Under the pieces are notes generated by a model that saw nothing but the letters and a program-made list of their open reading frames with translations, was not told where the DNA came from and made no database searches. This document shows, in pieces, positions 1 to 8,246 of a DNA stretch of 64,000 nt (position 1 is its first letter; every line of letters starts with the position of its first letter). The stretch comes from Paraconexibacter sp040581415 (lineage in GTDB: Bacteria > Actinomycetota > Thermoleophilia > Solirubrobacterales > Solirubrobacteraceae), in NCBI RefSeq assembly GCF_040581415.1, contig NZ_CP114014.1, positions 4,340,001-4,404,000 of the forward strand. The letters run 5' to 3'. Both the position numbers and the translations under genes were made by a program.

Positions 1-171
1 ACCTTCAGCGGGCGGATGGACCCACCCGGGATCGACGGCACCGGCCGGCCGTTCGTGTTCACGGGCGTCGAGGTCTTCGACTTCCGCGGGGAGCAGGCGT
101 GCGCGCTGGACGTTGCTTACGACCTGCAGGGCCTGATGCGACAGGTGCTGCCGAAGTCCGCCAAAGGCTGA
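1..171 (+). CDS. SnoaL/NTF2-like protein, C-terminal part (5' cut by window edge)
   Basis: An open frame runs from the first base to a TGA at 169-171 (56 residues visible). The visible tail has the pattern FTGVEVFDFRGEQ, then a DLQGLMRQ helix, which resembles the end of SnoaL-like polyketide-cyclase/ester-cyclase folds (last beta strand followed by a 'D.xGLLxQ' helix). These small NTF2-fold proteins act as cyclases, isomerases or hydratases on hydrophobic substrates. Two complete SnoaL-like genes lie at 7003 and 9579. The TetR gene at 204 follows after 32 bases. Family is inferred from a short tail only; the substrate is unknown. Confidence 0.45.
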   Translation, partial: TFSGRMDPPGIDGTGRPFVFTGVEVFDFRGEQACALDVAYDLQGLMRQVLPKSAKG

Positions 172-203
172 CCCCCCCGGCGGCTACGTAGGCTCTGCGA
201 CCG

Positions 204-815
204 ATGCCTGCTGCCGCACGAGCCCCGGCCGGGGCGGAGACGAAGGCGACCCGGACCCGGCGGCGGATCATCGCCGCCGCGGCGACGGAGTTTGCGGCGG
301 GCGGCTACGAAGGCGCGAGCCTGCGCAACGTCGCTGCGGCCGCCGACCTCCAGCTGGGCAGCCTGTACTTCCACTTCGCCTCGAAGGACGAGCTGATCAT
401 CGAGGTGCTGCGCGACGCGATCGAGTTCGCGCTGGAGCGGCTGGATGAGGCACTGGCCGCCCTCGGCGACCAGGCCGGGCCCGCCGACCGTCTGTCGGCA
501 GCGATCGACGCCCATCTCGGTGCGCTGCACGAGAGCCGCTCGCGGGGCACCGCGGTCGTCCGGATGCTCGACCCGCTGCCGGCGTCGATCCAGGACCGGA
601 ACGTGGTGCAGACACGCCGCTACGCCCGGTACTGGAGCCGGCTGCTCACGGAGGCCCAGCAGGCGGGGGTCGTCGCGTCCGATCTGGACATCCGCGTGAC
701 CCGGGACCTGCTGCTCGCGGCGATGAACGGGAGCGTCCTGTCGACGCGCTCCGGCCCGGTTTACGTCCGCGCCTGCGCGCAGAGTCTCAAGCGGATGCTG
801 CTGACGCCGATGTAG
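204..815 (+). CDS. TetR/AcrR family transcriptional regulator
   Basis: 203 aa, the usual TetR length. The N-terminal helix-turn-helix is at about residues 20-65 (TRRRIIAAAATEFAAGGYEG, then LRNVAAAADL and GSLYFHFASKDELI). The C-terminal part is helical and variable, as expected for a ligand pocket. The ATG at 204 is the first start after the preceding stop; no strong ribosome-binding site is seen. It is probably a local repressor of a neighbour such as the SnoaL-like gene. It is a different subfamily from the TetR proteins at 2006 and 32595, and no palindrome of the main regulon type lies near it. Confidence 0.85.
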   Translation: MPAAARAPAGAETKATRTRRRIIAAAATEFAAGGYEGASLRNVAAAADLQLGSLYFHFASKDELIIEVLRDAIEFALERLDEALAALGDQAGPADRLSAAIDAHLGALHESRSRGTAVVRMLDPLPASIQDRNVVQTRRYARYWSRLLTEAQQAGVVASDLDIRVTRDLLLAAMNGSVLSTRSGPVYVRACAQSLKRMLLTPM

Positions 816-894
816 AGCGGGTGCCGACGCGTGGGCTCGGTGTGTGACGTGCGACGGCGTCGCCGAACCGCTCCGCCCCGTCTGCTGCGCGAAC

Positions 895-1245
895 TCAGCC
901 CACCACGACGGTGTCGGACTTGCAGAGTCGCCGGTCACCCAGCCGCCGACAGACCGACAGATGCGAAGCCGGGCGCAGCGAGAAGATCGCGGGCCGTAAC
1001 GTGGCCTGAACCACCTGCACGCCGTCACGGGGCTGCTTCGTGTAGGCAGAGGTCCACCGACCGCCGGCGACATAGCCCTGGGTGACGACGCCTGCGTCGA
1101 ACGGACACGCGGTACCGCACTGGCTCCCATAGCCGTACCTCAAGCACCCGGATGACTTGAGCTTCAGCTGCATGTACGACGCATCGCCGAACTGGCCCCC
1201 CTGGACGCTGTAGACACACGAGCCGTAGATCGAGGGGTTCAGCAA
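895..1245 (-). pseudogene. Remnant of a hypothetical Cys-containing (possibly secreted) protein
   Basis: A minus-strand frame of about 116 codons ending at 895, with cysteines (GSCVYS, SGCLRYG, QCGTACPFD, SVCRRL, RLCKSD) and a beta-rich, Tyr/Gly-rich composition like an exported domain. No signal peptide is present. The only available start is a TTG at 1245, and its first codons come from DNA that, on the other strand, encodes the body of the gene starting near 1229. The sequence therefore looks like a C-terminal fragment whose 5' end was lost at a junction near 1229. I do not recognise the family. Confidence 0.4.
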
Positions 1246-1495
1246 CGGTCAGCGATTCAAGACCGGTCCCACCTACATGGAGCGCGACGCTCCGTGCCGG
1301 TACGCGGCGTTCTACGAGCTCGAGGCGGAATCACTGGAGGTCGCGCTTGCGAACGCGAACGAGGGCATGGGTCGGTTCTTCATCTCCGACGCCGTGGACC
1401 TCGCGACCGCCCACGCGTACCCGTTGACACCGCTGGGCCCGCTCTTCAACAGCAGCGATGAGGCGCGCGCACACGCCGGCGGAGCCGCGGTCTGA
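1229..1495 (+). pseudogene. 5'-truncated small alpha/beta-barrel (EthD/DUF4286-like) protein
   Basis: The frame is open from a TAG at 1226-1228 to the TGA at 1493-1495. It begins at once with a conserved mid-protein motif (IEGFSNGQRFK), followed by YAAFYELEAES and ISDAVDL, ending PLGPLF. In full-length relatives of about 110 aa the 'GF.. .QRFK' motif sits some 30 residues from the N-terminus, so the first third is missing. The first ATG (1277) lies inside the domain. It faces the remnant at 895-1245, and both are cut at about 1229. The family assignment is from memory of the motif pattern and is tentative. Confidence 0.5.
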
Positions 1496-1521
1496 CCAGC
1501 CACGCGGCTGACCCGCCCGCC

Positions 1522-1896
1522 TTGCTGGTCATCGGGACCCGTGAGGAACTCGACTCGATGGTTGGCCGTGAGCTCGGCGTGAGCTCCTGGGCGGAGGTCT
1601 CCGCGGGCCTGCAGGCAGCGACCGACCCCGCCTTCGCGCCCCTCCTCCTCGGCCCCGTCCTCAAGGCCCAGGTGGTGCGCTTCGCGGGATGGCGGAGCTC
1701 GCTCAACTACGGGTACGAGGACCTCCGCTTCGGAGTTCCGGTACCGGTAGGAGGGCTGCTCCGCCTCCGCCTGCAGCTCGCGGCGCTTCACGACCGAGGG
1801 TCGTCGCTCGAGATCGTCCTTCGGCAGACGTTCGAAGCCGCAGGCGTAGCGGAGCCAGCCTGCACCGGCTGCTGGCGACTGCGGCTCGTTCCCTAG
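1522..1896 (+). pseudogene. MaoC-like dehydratase with missing catalytic segment
   Basis: 124 aa from a TTG; the frame stays open upstream to about 1489. The N-terminus (EELDSMVGRELGVSSWAEV) and the C-terminal half (LNYGYEDLRFGVPVPVGG, then EIVLRQTFEAAG) follow the MaoC hot-dog hydratase pattern. The middle segment, which in the family carries the hydratase motif with catalytic Asp and His (about 40 residues around D..H and 'G.IAHG'), is replaced by a short Ala/Pro-rich stretch (AATDPAFAPLLLG). Family members are about 150 aa. I infer an internal deletion and loss of activity. It is the third damaged gene in a row in this kilobase. Confidence 0.6.
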
Positions 1897-2005
1897 TACT
1901 CACGTCGGCCGGCGTCGTCTTCCCGGCCACGCGAGCGGCATCGATGCCCGATGAGGCCGACCTCGGTAGCTTGAGGCAGGCACATATGCCCGCTTTACTG
2001 ACTTT

Positions 2006-2644
2006 TTGTCGACCGTGACCCGCCCTCCCGGCCGACCGGTTGCCGTGGACCTCGAGACATTGCTCGAGGCGGCGCTCCGGATCATCGACAGCGACGGAGT
2101 GAAGGCGCTGACGATGCGGCGTCTGGCGTCAACCGCCGGGGTGAGCACCATGGCGGTCTACCATCACGTCGCGAACAAGGACGAGCTGCTGCGTTTAGCG
2201 GCAGCGCATGTGATGCGGGGCATGCCTCCCCCACCGGCCGATGTGGGCTGGGTGAGCGTCCTGCGGAGCTTCTTCACTGAGCTTCACGACCGCTTCCTGC
2301 AACACCCGGGGGTCGTGCAGCTCCACGGGCGCGACACGTTCCTGAGTGAAGCGGTCTACGAGATCTGCGAGCCGGTGTTCGGTGCGATGCTGCGGGCCGG
2401 GTTTCAACCAGACGACGCGATGTCCATGTTCATGGGGTGCGCGAGCCTGACGGTGGGACACGCGCAGCTCGAGAGCGCCGGGGGCGAGCCCGATGACGCT
2501 CCCGTCGTGCTGGACAGAGATCGTTATCCGGCGCTGGCTCAGGTCGCAAAGCACCTGCCGAGCCGGGCGGCACGCGAGCGTTTCCTCACCTCGCTCGACA
2601 GACAGCTTGCGGCCTACCCCGCGAGTGACTCCGTGTCGCACTGA
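2006..2644 (+). CDS. TetR family regulator, paralog of the one at 32595
   Basis: 212 aa from a TTG at 2006; a GTG at 2015 is an equally good start. The HTH is at about residues 30-65 (MRRLASTAGVSTMAVYHHV, KDELL). The effector half closely parallels the TetR at 32595: FFTELHDRFLQHPGVVQLHG against FFTAFHDRLVEHPGVALLFG, with FLSEAVYEI and MFMGCASLTVG also matched. The gene ends 133 bases before the FAD oxidoreductase at 2778, and the gap holds a palindrome-like element (2733-2747) resembling the operator beside the paralog. Likely role: ligand-responsive repressor of the 2778-5834 genes. Confidence 0.85.
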   Translation: MSTVTRPPGRPVAVDLETLLEAALRIIDSDGVKALTMRRLASTAGVSTMAVYHHVANKDELLRLAAAHVMRGMPPPPADVGWVSVLRSFFTELHDRFLQHPGVVQLHGRDTFLSEAVYEICEPVFGAMLRAGFQPDDAMSMFMGCASLTVGHAQLESAGGEPDDAPVVLDRDRYPALAQVAKHLPSRAARERFLTSLDRQLAAYPASDSVSH

Positions 2645-2732
2645 GGCCAGAGCGATTCGACCGTCATCCACGCTTGAGGTGTGATCCGGCGCCGGTCGAT
2701 CACGTCTCCACAAGCTGAACCCGCGGTTTCAA

Positions 2733-2747
2733 TAACACGGTACATTA
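2733..2747. promoter_or_regulatory. Putative operator of the TGTACCGYGT type
   Basis: TAACACGGTACATTA; the reverse complement reads TAATGTACCGTGTTA. It shares TGTACCG(T/C)GT with the perfect repeat at 32540-32554, which also lies beside a paralogous TetR gene. It sits 30 bases upstream of the oxidoreductase start at 2778. Confidence 0.5.
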
Positions 2748-2777
2748 AAGCGAGACAACGCCGAAAGGGGCCGACTC

Positions 2778-4124
2778 GTGTCCGAAGGACGCATCGCAGT
2801 TGTAGGGGCCGGCATCGCCGGCCTTGCCGCCGCACACGACCTCCACCAGGCCGGCTTCTCGCCGACGGTCTTCGAGTCCCGCGATCGGGTGGGCGGGCGT
2901 ATCTGGACCGTCCGCAAGGGCGACTTCCTCATGGATCTGGGGACCGCGGTCTACCTCGGGACCTACAAGGACGCGATCGCGTTGATCCACGAGGTGGGGC
3001 TCGACGAGGAGTTCGTCGAGCGGGCCGCGACGGGCGCCATCCCGCGGGGCGGCAAGCTCCACTACCTCGACTACAGCCGGCCGCTGCGGACCGCGCTGGG
3101 GACCGGCGTGCTGTCGCCCCGGAGCAAACTCGTTGCCCTCAAGCTCGCCGGGACGCTCTTCCGGACGTGGCGGAGCCTGGGCTACGACACCTACGAGCGG
3201 CTCGCGGACATCGACACGGCGACCGTGCGCGAGTACTGCCGCGGCACGCTCAACGAGGAACTCCTGCAGTACCTCGGGCGGCCGCTGGTGAGCGGGACCT
3301 GGGTCGCCGACGACGAGGACACGTCGGTAGCGCTGATGCTGTGGACGATCCGCAACATGCTCGTGCCCAACGTCTACAACCTCACGACCGGCGTGGCCGC
3401 GCTGCCCGACGCACTGGCAGCGCCGCTCGACGTCCGATTGGGGCACGCGGTCACGAACGTCACCGATACCGGCACGCAGGTCGAGGTCAGCCATGGCGGC
3501 GGGACCGAGAGCTTCGACGCCTGCGTGATCGCGACCACCGCTGGACCGGCGCTGGAGCTGTTCCCGCAGATGGACGAGAATCACCGCGCGCTCTACGCGA
3601 CGGCGCGCTATCGACGCCTGGGGTCGATCTGCCTCGGGCTCTCGCACCGGCCCAAGGACCCGGCCACCTACTTCCTGGTGCCGCCGGCGGAGGATCCGGA
3701 CACCATCGCCGTGGTCGCCGACCACAACAAGTCCCCGGGGCGCGCCCCAGATCACAAGGGACTGCTCACCGTGCTGCTGTCGCACGAGTACCTCGAGCGG
3801 TCCGAGGACCTCGACGACGCGCAGGTCCTCGACCGCGCCATCCAAAGCGCCGAGCGGTATCACGGCCCGCTCGCCGACGCCGTCGAGGAGCACGCCGTCG
3901 TGCGGTGGCCCGAATCGGTGCCGACGATCGACCGGGGCCGCTTCAAGCTCATCGCCGAGTTCACCCGCCGCCGCGACCCGCACGCGCGAGTCCAGTTTGC
4001 GAGCGACCTGGACCGGATCCCCGGCCTCAACGGCGCCCTCGTCAGCGGACGCGAAGCCGCCCAGCGAGTGATCGCCGCCCACGCCAAGACCACGCCGACC
4101 CGACTGACGGCGACGCCGCTATGA
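2778..4124 (+). CDS. FAD-dependent amine-oxidase-like oxidoreductase (copy 1)
   Basis: 448 aa, starting from GTG. The N-terminal Rossmann FAD motif is GAGIAGLAAAHDL, followed by the acidic residue at the end of beta-2 (VFESRDRVGGR) and the R.GGR motif of the amine-oxidase/protoporphyrinogen-oxidase/UGM superfamily. The C-terminal FAD-binding strand (VQFASDLDRIPGLNG, residues about 408-422) closes the fold. No signal peptide or membrane segment is seen. It overlaps the next gene by ATGA, and a second homolog follows at 4503, so the three genes form one unit. It belongs to a set of five full copies plus a remnant. The substrate is unknown: flavin oxidation or desaturation of a hydrophobic compound is the family-level expectation. 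Confidence 0.8.
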   Translation: MSEGRIAVVGAGIAGLAAAHDLHQAGFSPTVFESRDRVGGRIWTVRKGDFLMDLGTAVYLGTYKDAIALIHEVGLDEEFVERAATGAIPRGGKLHYLDYSRPLRTALGTGVLSPRSKLVALKLAGTLFRTWRSLGYDTYERLADIDTATVREYCRGTLNEELLQYLGRPLVSGTWVADDEDTSVALMLWTIRNMLVPNVYNLTTGVAALPDALAAPLDVRLGHAVTNVTDTGTQVEVSHGGGTESFDACVIATTAGPALELFPQMDENHRALYATARYRRLGSICLGLSHRPKDPATYFLVPPAEDPDTIAVVADHNKSPGRAPDHKGLLTVLLSHEYLERSEDLDDAQVLDRAIQSAERYHGPLADAVEEHAVVRWPESVPTIDRGRFKLIAEFTRRRDPHARVQFASDLDRIPGLNGALVSGREAAQRVIAAHAKTTPTRLTATPL

Positions 4125-4501
4125 CTCGCGTCCGCCCCGTCCCCATGAACGCCGCGACCACGCTCGCCTTGACCCGATCGGCGATCGGCGCCAGCGCCTG
4201 GCTCATGCCGATCACCGCTGGGCGCCTGTTCGGCATCGACGCCTCCGGTGACGTCAGCGCCGCCCTGTACCTGCGCCTGGGCGGGACCCGTGACTTCGCC
4301 TTGGCGGCGGGTCCGTTGCTGACCGACGGTCCGGCCCGCGCGCGCATGGTGAAGGTCGCCGCCGCCTGCGACGTCGCCGACATCGCGGCGGCAATCGTCG
4401 CCCACCGGACGGGCAAGGCAACGACACTGAGCGCGACCCTGTTCGTCGGCGCCTCCCTCGGTTGCCTCGCGCTGGGAGCCAGGTCGCTGGCCAAGGCCTG
4501 A
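4121..4501 (+). CDS. Small membrane protein (DUF4267-like)
   Basis: 126 aa, starting at an ATG that overlaps the stop of the preceding oxidoreductase (ATGA) and ending one base before the next oxidoreductase start. Hydrophobic stretches at about residues 16-35, 57-68, 80-95 and 103-122 suggest three to four membrane helices, with a LRLGGTRDFALAAG motif between helices. The pattern resembles DUF4267-type proteins. Translational coupling on both sides implies it works with the two flavoproteins, perhaps as a membrane partner; this is inference. An alternative ATG lies eight codons downstream (4145). Confidence 0.65.
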   Translation: MTRVRPVPMNAATTLALTRSAIGASAWLMPITAGRLFGIDASGDVSAALYLRLGGTRDFALAAGPLLTDGPARARMVKVAAACDVADIAAAIVAHRTGKATTLSATLFVGASLGCLALGARSLAKA

Positions 4502-4502
4502 G

Positions 4503-5834
4503 ATGGCCCGGCCCCGGGTCATCGTCGTCGGGGCCGGGGTGGCCGGCCTGACAGCTGCGTACCGCTTGCAGCAACAGGGGTGCGAGGTGACGGTGCTCGA
4601 GGCTGCGGCTCAGGTGGGCGGGAAGACTGCGAGCATCCGGAAAGACGGCTTCATCGTCAACACGGGGGCCACGGTCCTGGCGGGGTCGTACGACGCCATG
4701 TTCGACCTCGCGCGCGAGGTCGGTGTCGCGGATCGCCTCTTCACACCTCCGGCCGTGATCGGCGTGGTCCGCGACGGGACCGTCCACGAGCTCCGTGGCC
4801 AGGGTCTCGGAGCGATTGCGGACTTCCTCCGCACGCCGCTGCTGTCAGCGCGGAGCAAGTTGACCCTTGTCCGCGCGACGGCCGACATCCTAAGGGCCCG
4901 GACAAGGGTCGGTTACGACCGCCCGGATCTACGCGCGGAGCTCGACACCGAGACCGTCGCGGCCTACTGCGAGCGTCGCCTCAACGCCGAGATCCGCGAC
5001 CACCTGTTCGACCCGGTGCTCGGCGGCATTTTCGTGGTCGAGGGGAAGAACCTGTCGATCGTGGACCTGTGGTTCACGCTCTGGAAGGTGCTTCTCGGAG
5101 GCCTGTGCGGATACCGGGGCGGGATGGACTTCTTCGCACGGGCCGTGGCCGCGGAACTCGACGTGCGCACCGACGCGCCGGTCGTTCGTGTGGTGCGCGA
5201 CGGCGACGGTGCGCTGGTGCGCTGGGATGACGCCGACGGGCCGCACGAAGAACGTGTCGACGGTGTGGTGCTCGCCGTCGACGCCGTGCAGGCAACGCGG
5301 CTGTTCCCCGAGCTGAACCCGGCGCTCCAAGAGCTCATGCTCGAGGGTCTGGAGCAGGCGAACTTCGTCTCCCTGCGCCTTGGCCTGAGCCGGCGTCCGA
5401 CGACGAGGTCGCTGCTGACGGTCGCCGGGTCCGGCGCTCTCGGCGGCATCGCGACGATCAGCTACGAGCACAATCTCTCCGCGGGCTGCGCCCCGGACGG
5501 TAAGGGCCTGCTGGGGATCCTCCTCTATCACGAGTGGGCCACCCCCCGACTCGGTCTGACCGACGGGGAGCTGCTCGACGCGGTCCTGCTGTCACTGGAG
5601 CGCGTGGAGCCCGGCATCGCGGACATCCTCGAGTTCGCCGAGATCACTCGCTGGACCCCTGCTGCGATCAAGGGCACGCACGGCACGCATCGAGTCATCG
5701 CTCGCGTCGACGGCCTGATCGATCCCGCGGATCGCGTGCAGCTTGCCGGCGACTACCTCGGGGTGGTCTCCGTGAACGGCAGCATCGTTTCCGGCAACGC
5801 CACGGCCCGGCGCCTGGGCGCGAGCCTCCGATAG
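4503..5834 (+). CDS. FAD-dependent amine-oxidase-like oxidoreductase (copy 2)
   Basis: 443 aa. The FAD motif is GAGVAGLTAAYRLQQQG, followed by AAAQVGGKTASIRK, where the usual R.GGR is changed to QVGGK. The C-terminal flavin strand is VQLAGDYLGVVSVNGSIVSG. It is clearly homologous to the copies at 2778, 8243, 30288 and 34962 and has the 'N.GA.VLAGSYDAM' active-site-side segment of this subgroup. It starts two bases after the stop of the membrane protein. The following intergenic region (5835-5894) separates it from a convergent operon. The substrate is unknown. Confidence 0.8.
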   Translation: MARPRVIVVGAGVAGLTAAYRLQQQGCEVTVLEAAAQVGGKTASIRKDGFIVNTGATVLAGSYDAMFDLAREVGVADRLFTPPAVIGVVRDGTVHELRGQGLGAIADFLRTPLLSARSKLTLVRATADILRARTRVGYDRPDLRAELDTETVAAYCERRLNAEIRDHLFDPVLGGIFVVEGKNLSIVDLWFTLWKVLLGGLCGYRGGMDFFARAVAAELDVRTDAPVVRVVRDGDGALVRWDDADGPHEERVDGVVLAVDAVQATRLFPELNPALQELMLEGLEQANFVSLRLGLSRRPTTRSLLTVAGSGALGGIATISYEHNLSAGCAPDGKGLLGILLYHEWATPRLGLTDGELLDAVLLSLERVEPGIADILEFAEITRWTPAAIKGTHGTHRVIARVDGLIDPADRVQLAGDYLGVVSVNGSIVSGNATARRLGASLR

Positions 5835-5894
5835 GGCTGACCGCGGGCCCGCACCCCCGTTTCCAGCACGTCGCCGCCCCTCCGGGCCGCCCGC

Positions 5895-6809
5895 TCAGCG
5901 GAGAGCGGGCGCCGGCGGGTCGGGCACTGCTGCCCGGGATGCGGCGGCGGCCTTGGCCTCGTTGGCGCGAACGGCCTTCGCGGTCAGCGGCAGGGGGAGG
6001 AAACGCCGCGTGCGGGCCATGAGGGCCTGGTACTCCGGGCGCTGGCCCATGTAGTTGTCCTGGAAGGCACTGCCCAGGACTGAGGTGAGCATGATCGTGT
6101 TCACGAGCGGTCCGGCGACGGTCCACCACACATCGGTGGTGCCGTCCATGGCGACCAGCCAGACACCCCACCACACGGTGGTGGTCCCGAAGTAGTTGGG
6201 GTGGCGTGAGTGCTTCCAGACCCCGGTGTTCAGGTACCGCGGCCGCTGCTGCTGGGCGAGGAAGGCCTGCAGCTGACCGTCGGCGAGGCTCTCGAAGTAC
6301 AGGCCGATGCCGAAGACGGCGATGCCGAGGAAGGCCAGCGGCCCGAGCGCTCCGTCGGCCTCGGCGCTGAGCAGGATGCCGGCGACGGCGGGCGCGCCGA
6401 TCAGCACGATGATGACCGCCTGCGGCTCCATGACCTTGAAGAAGCTCTTCCACCAGTATCCGGGGGAGAGGTCGTCGACGAAGCGGATGTAGCGGGGGTC
6501 GCCGCCGTGGACGGGGACGTAGCGGCGCCAGCGGGCGGCGAGGTAGTAGCCCAGACGGCAGCCGTGCAGCAGCGCCATGACCAGCAGCACCGAAGCAGTC
6601 GCAGACTCCGGGCTGACGATCAGGTAGGCCAACACGGCCGGGATCGCGTACCCGAAGCCGTAGTAGGCGTCCATCATGGAGTGACTGGCCTGCGTGAGCC
6701 CGATCAGCCAGATGGCCGTGACCACGGCGAACGTGTAGCCGGCGATCAGGAGGAAGACATCCGTGGCGCTGTTCGGGTCGAGGCCGAGGTCGGAGACGAG
6801 GGTGGACAT
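5895..6809 (-). CDS. DUF1295 / isoprenylcysteine methyltransferase-like membrane protein
   Basis: 304 aa with about seven hydrophobic segments. The C-terminal half carries the family hallmarks RPRYLNTGVWKHSRHPNYFG and WWGVWL, seen in DUF1295 proteins and related to steroid 5-alpha-reductase and isoprenylcysteine carboxyl methyltransferase folds. Those enzymes act on membrane-embedded isoprenoid or steroid lipids. The ATG at 6809 follows the upstream stop (6812) by two bases, so this is the last cistron of the 9989-5895 operon. The C-terminus is Ala-rich and disordered. The reaction cannot be named; a reductase using NAD(P)H is plausible. Confidence 0.75.
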   Translation of the reverse strand: MSTLVSDLGLDPNSATDVFLLIAGYTFAVVTAIWLIGLTQASHSMMDAYYGFGYAIPAVLAYLIVSPESATASVLLVMALLHGCRLGYYLAARWRRYVPVHGGDPRYIRFVDDLSPGYWWKSFFKVMEPQAVIIVLIGAPAVAGILLSAEADGALGPLAFLGIAVFGIGLYFESLADGQLQAFLAQQQRPRYLNTGVWKHSRHPNYFGTTTVWWGVWLVAMDGTTDVWWTVAGPLVNTIMLTSVLGSAFQDNYMGQRPEYQALMARTRRFLPLPLTAKAVRANEAKAAAASRAAVPDPPAPALR

Positions 6810-6811
6810 GG

Positions 6812-7006
6812 TCAGATGCTCCTGAGGCTCGGCACAGGGGCCGAGGTGGAAAGGGTGGCGGTGAGAAGCTGCTGGGCGGCCCGGCTGCCCCGACTGACCG
6901 GGGACTCCACGGAGCTGGCGCCGAAAAGATCGCCGGCGAGCACGACGCGGCTGCCGGCGCGCAGCGCCCAGGCGCGGTGCCAGGAGTCCGGCGTGACCAG
7001 GGTCAC
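6812..7006 (-). pseudogene. 64-aa remnant of an FAD oxidoreductase C-terminus
   Basis: A GTG at 7006 overlaps the TGA of the SnoaL gene (GTGA), and the frame ends two bases before the DUF1295 start. The product contains SRVVLAGDLFGASSVESPVSRGSRAAQQLL, displayed here only to show the match to the C-terminal flavin-binding strand of the full-length copies (compare VQLAGDYLGVVSVNG in the 4503 gene). The N-terminal Rossmann domain and the rest are missing. It is a relic of a sixth oxidoreductase copy, yet it remains translationally coupled in the operon, so it may still be expressed. Confidence 0.6.
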
Positions 7007-7398
7007 TCGGCGTACAGCGCAGCGACGAGCTCGGGGGCCTTGTAGTAGGCGTCGATTCGCGTGATGAGGCCATCGACGACCTCGTCCACCTCGACCACCG
7101 TGGTCTTGACCTCGCGGCCGGTCGCGCGCGACTTGAAGGTGGCGTCCATCCGCGCGGCGAAGCCCGACGGGGCGTCGTAGACGCTGATCGCGCCGACGTC
7201 GAGTTCCAGCCGGCTGGACATCTGCTGCAGCAGCGCCCCGAACCCGGCGTGGCCGTGGTGCTCGCCGCCATAGGGCAGCGCGGACGGTTCGATGACGACG
7301 ACATCGGGATGCATGCAACCGAGGAGCTTCTCGATGTTGCCTTCGAGCATGCCCGCGACCATCGTCTCGGCGAGCTCGGTGTTCGTCATGGTGGTCAT
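7003..7398 (-). CDS. SnoaL-like / NTF2-fold protein (copy A)
   Basis: 131 aa. The start at 7398 is supported by AAGGAG seven bases upstream and by an ATGA overlap with the SDR stop. The motif LGCMHPDVVVIEPSALPYGG is typical of the SnoaL-like ketosteroid-isomerase-related family (a conserved 'H.D....EP..LPYGG'), and the C-terminal strands are VVEVDEVVDGLITRID. It is homologous to the first cistron of the same operon (9579-9989), so the operon carries two. Likely a cyclase, isomerase or hydratase acting on the product of the flavoenzyme/SDR pair; the exact reaction is unknown. Confidence 0.75.
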   Translation of the reverse strand: MTTMTNTELAETMVAGMLEGNIEKLLGCMHPDVVVIEPSALPYGGEHHGHAGFGALLQQMSSRLELDVGAISVYDAPSGFAARMDATFKSRATGREVKTTVVEVDEVVDGLITRIDAYYKAPELVAALYAE

Positions 7399-8246
7399 GC
7401 GCTTCTCCTTCGGGATGGGGATCGGGTAAGTGGTTCTTGTGGTGGGAGGTCCTTGCGCACGCGTTCGCGCTCGAGGCCCATGGTGCGATGGGCGTAGCGG
7501 ATCGGAAGCTGCTTGATCAGCGCGGAACTGATGCGGTTCCACCACGTGTGCGTGTACACCACGGTGCCGTTGAGGCAGGCGTCCACGGTCTCCTCCGCGA
7601 CGCGCCCGACGCCGGCGACCATGAACCGGGGAAGCCTGTTGGTCAGCCCACGCGCACCCGAGCTGTCAAGCAACTCCGACTCGGTGAACCCGGGAATGGT
7701 GGCGCTGAAGGTCACCCCGGTGCCGGCGTAGTCGACGGCGAGCGTCTGAGTGAGGCGCAGCATGAAGGCTTTCGTCGGCGAGTAGCAGCCGTGCAGCGGC
7801 AGCCCCGGGGTCAGCGCCGCGACGGAGCACACGCTGACAACATGGCCGCGCCCGCGTTCGACCATCCCGGGGACGAACAGGTGGATCAGACGGGCCGGGC
7901 TCACGGCCATGAGTTGGATGGTGTGGGCATGCGCCTCCCACGGCGACGCGTGGTACCAGGTCGGGTCGCCGTGGCCGGCGTTGTTGACGAGGACATCGAT
8001 CTCGAGGCCCATGCCTGCGACGGCGTCGTGCAGCGCCGTCGCGCCGTCGGGGCTCGAGAGGTCGCTGGTCACGACGTCGACATCGACGCCGTGTGCAGCG
8101 CGCAACTCCGCCGCGAGCTCGTCGAGGCGCTGGCGGCGGCGGGCTGTCACTACCAACGCATAGCCGCGCGCGGCCAGGACGCGTGCGATCTCGCGGCCGA
8201 TCCCGGAAGACGCGCCGGTTACCAGCGCGCGTCCTGCAACGCTCAC
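7395..8246 (-). CDS. Short-chain dehydrogenase/reductase (classical SDR)
   Basis: 283 aa, starting at a GTG that overlaps the stop of the flavoprotein (GTGA) and ending in an ATGA overlap with the SnoaL gene. The NAD(P) motif is TGASSGIG at residues 9-16, followed by the NNAG motif and catalytic Ser (SVCSVAAL) and Tyr-Lys (CYSPTKAFM). The segment VTFSATIPGFTESELLD is like DltE-type SDRs. A C-terminal tail of about 50 residues (TWWNRISSALIKQLPI) is basic and may touch the membrane. It probably oxidises or reduces a hydroxyl/keto group on the intermediate handled by this operon. Confidence 0.85.
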   Translation of the reverse strand: MSVAGRALVTGASSGIGREIARVLAARGYALVVTARRRQRLDELAAELRAAHGVDVDVVTSDLSSPDGATALHDAVAGMGLEIDVLVNNAGHGDPTWYHASPWEAHAHTIQLMAVSPARLIHLFVPGMVERGRGHVVSVCSVAALTPGLPLHGCYSPTKAFMLRLTQTLAVDYAGTGVTFSATIPGFTESELLDSSGARGLTNRLPRFMVAGVGRVAEETVDACLNGTVVYTHTWWNRISSALIKQLPIRYAHRTMGLERERVRKDLPPQEPLTRSPSRRRSA

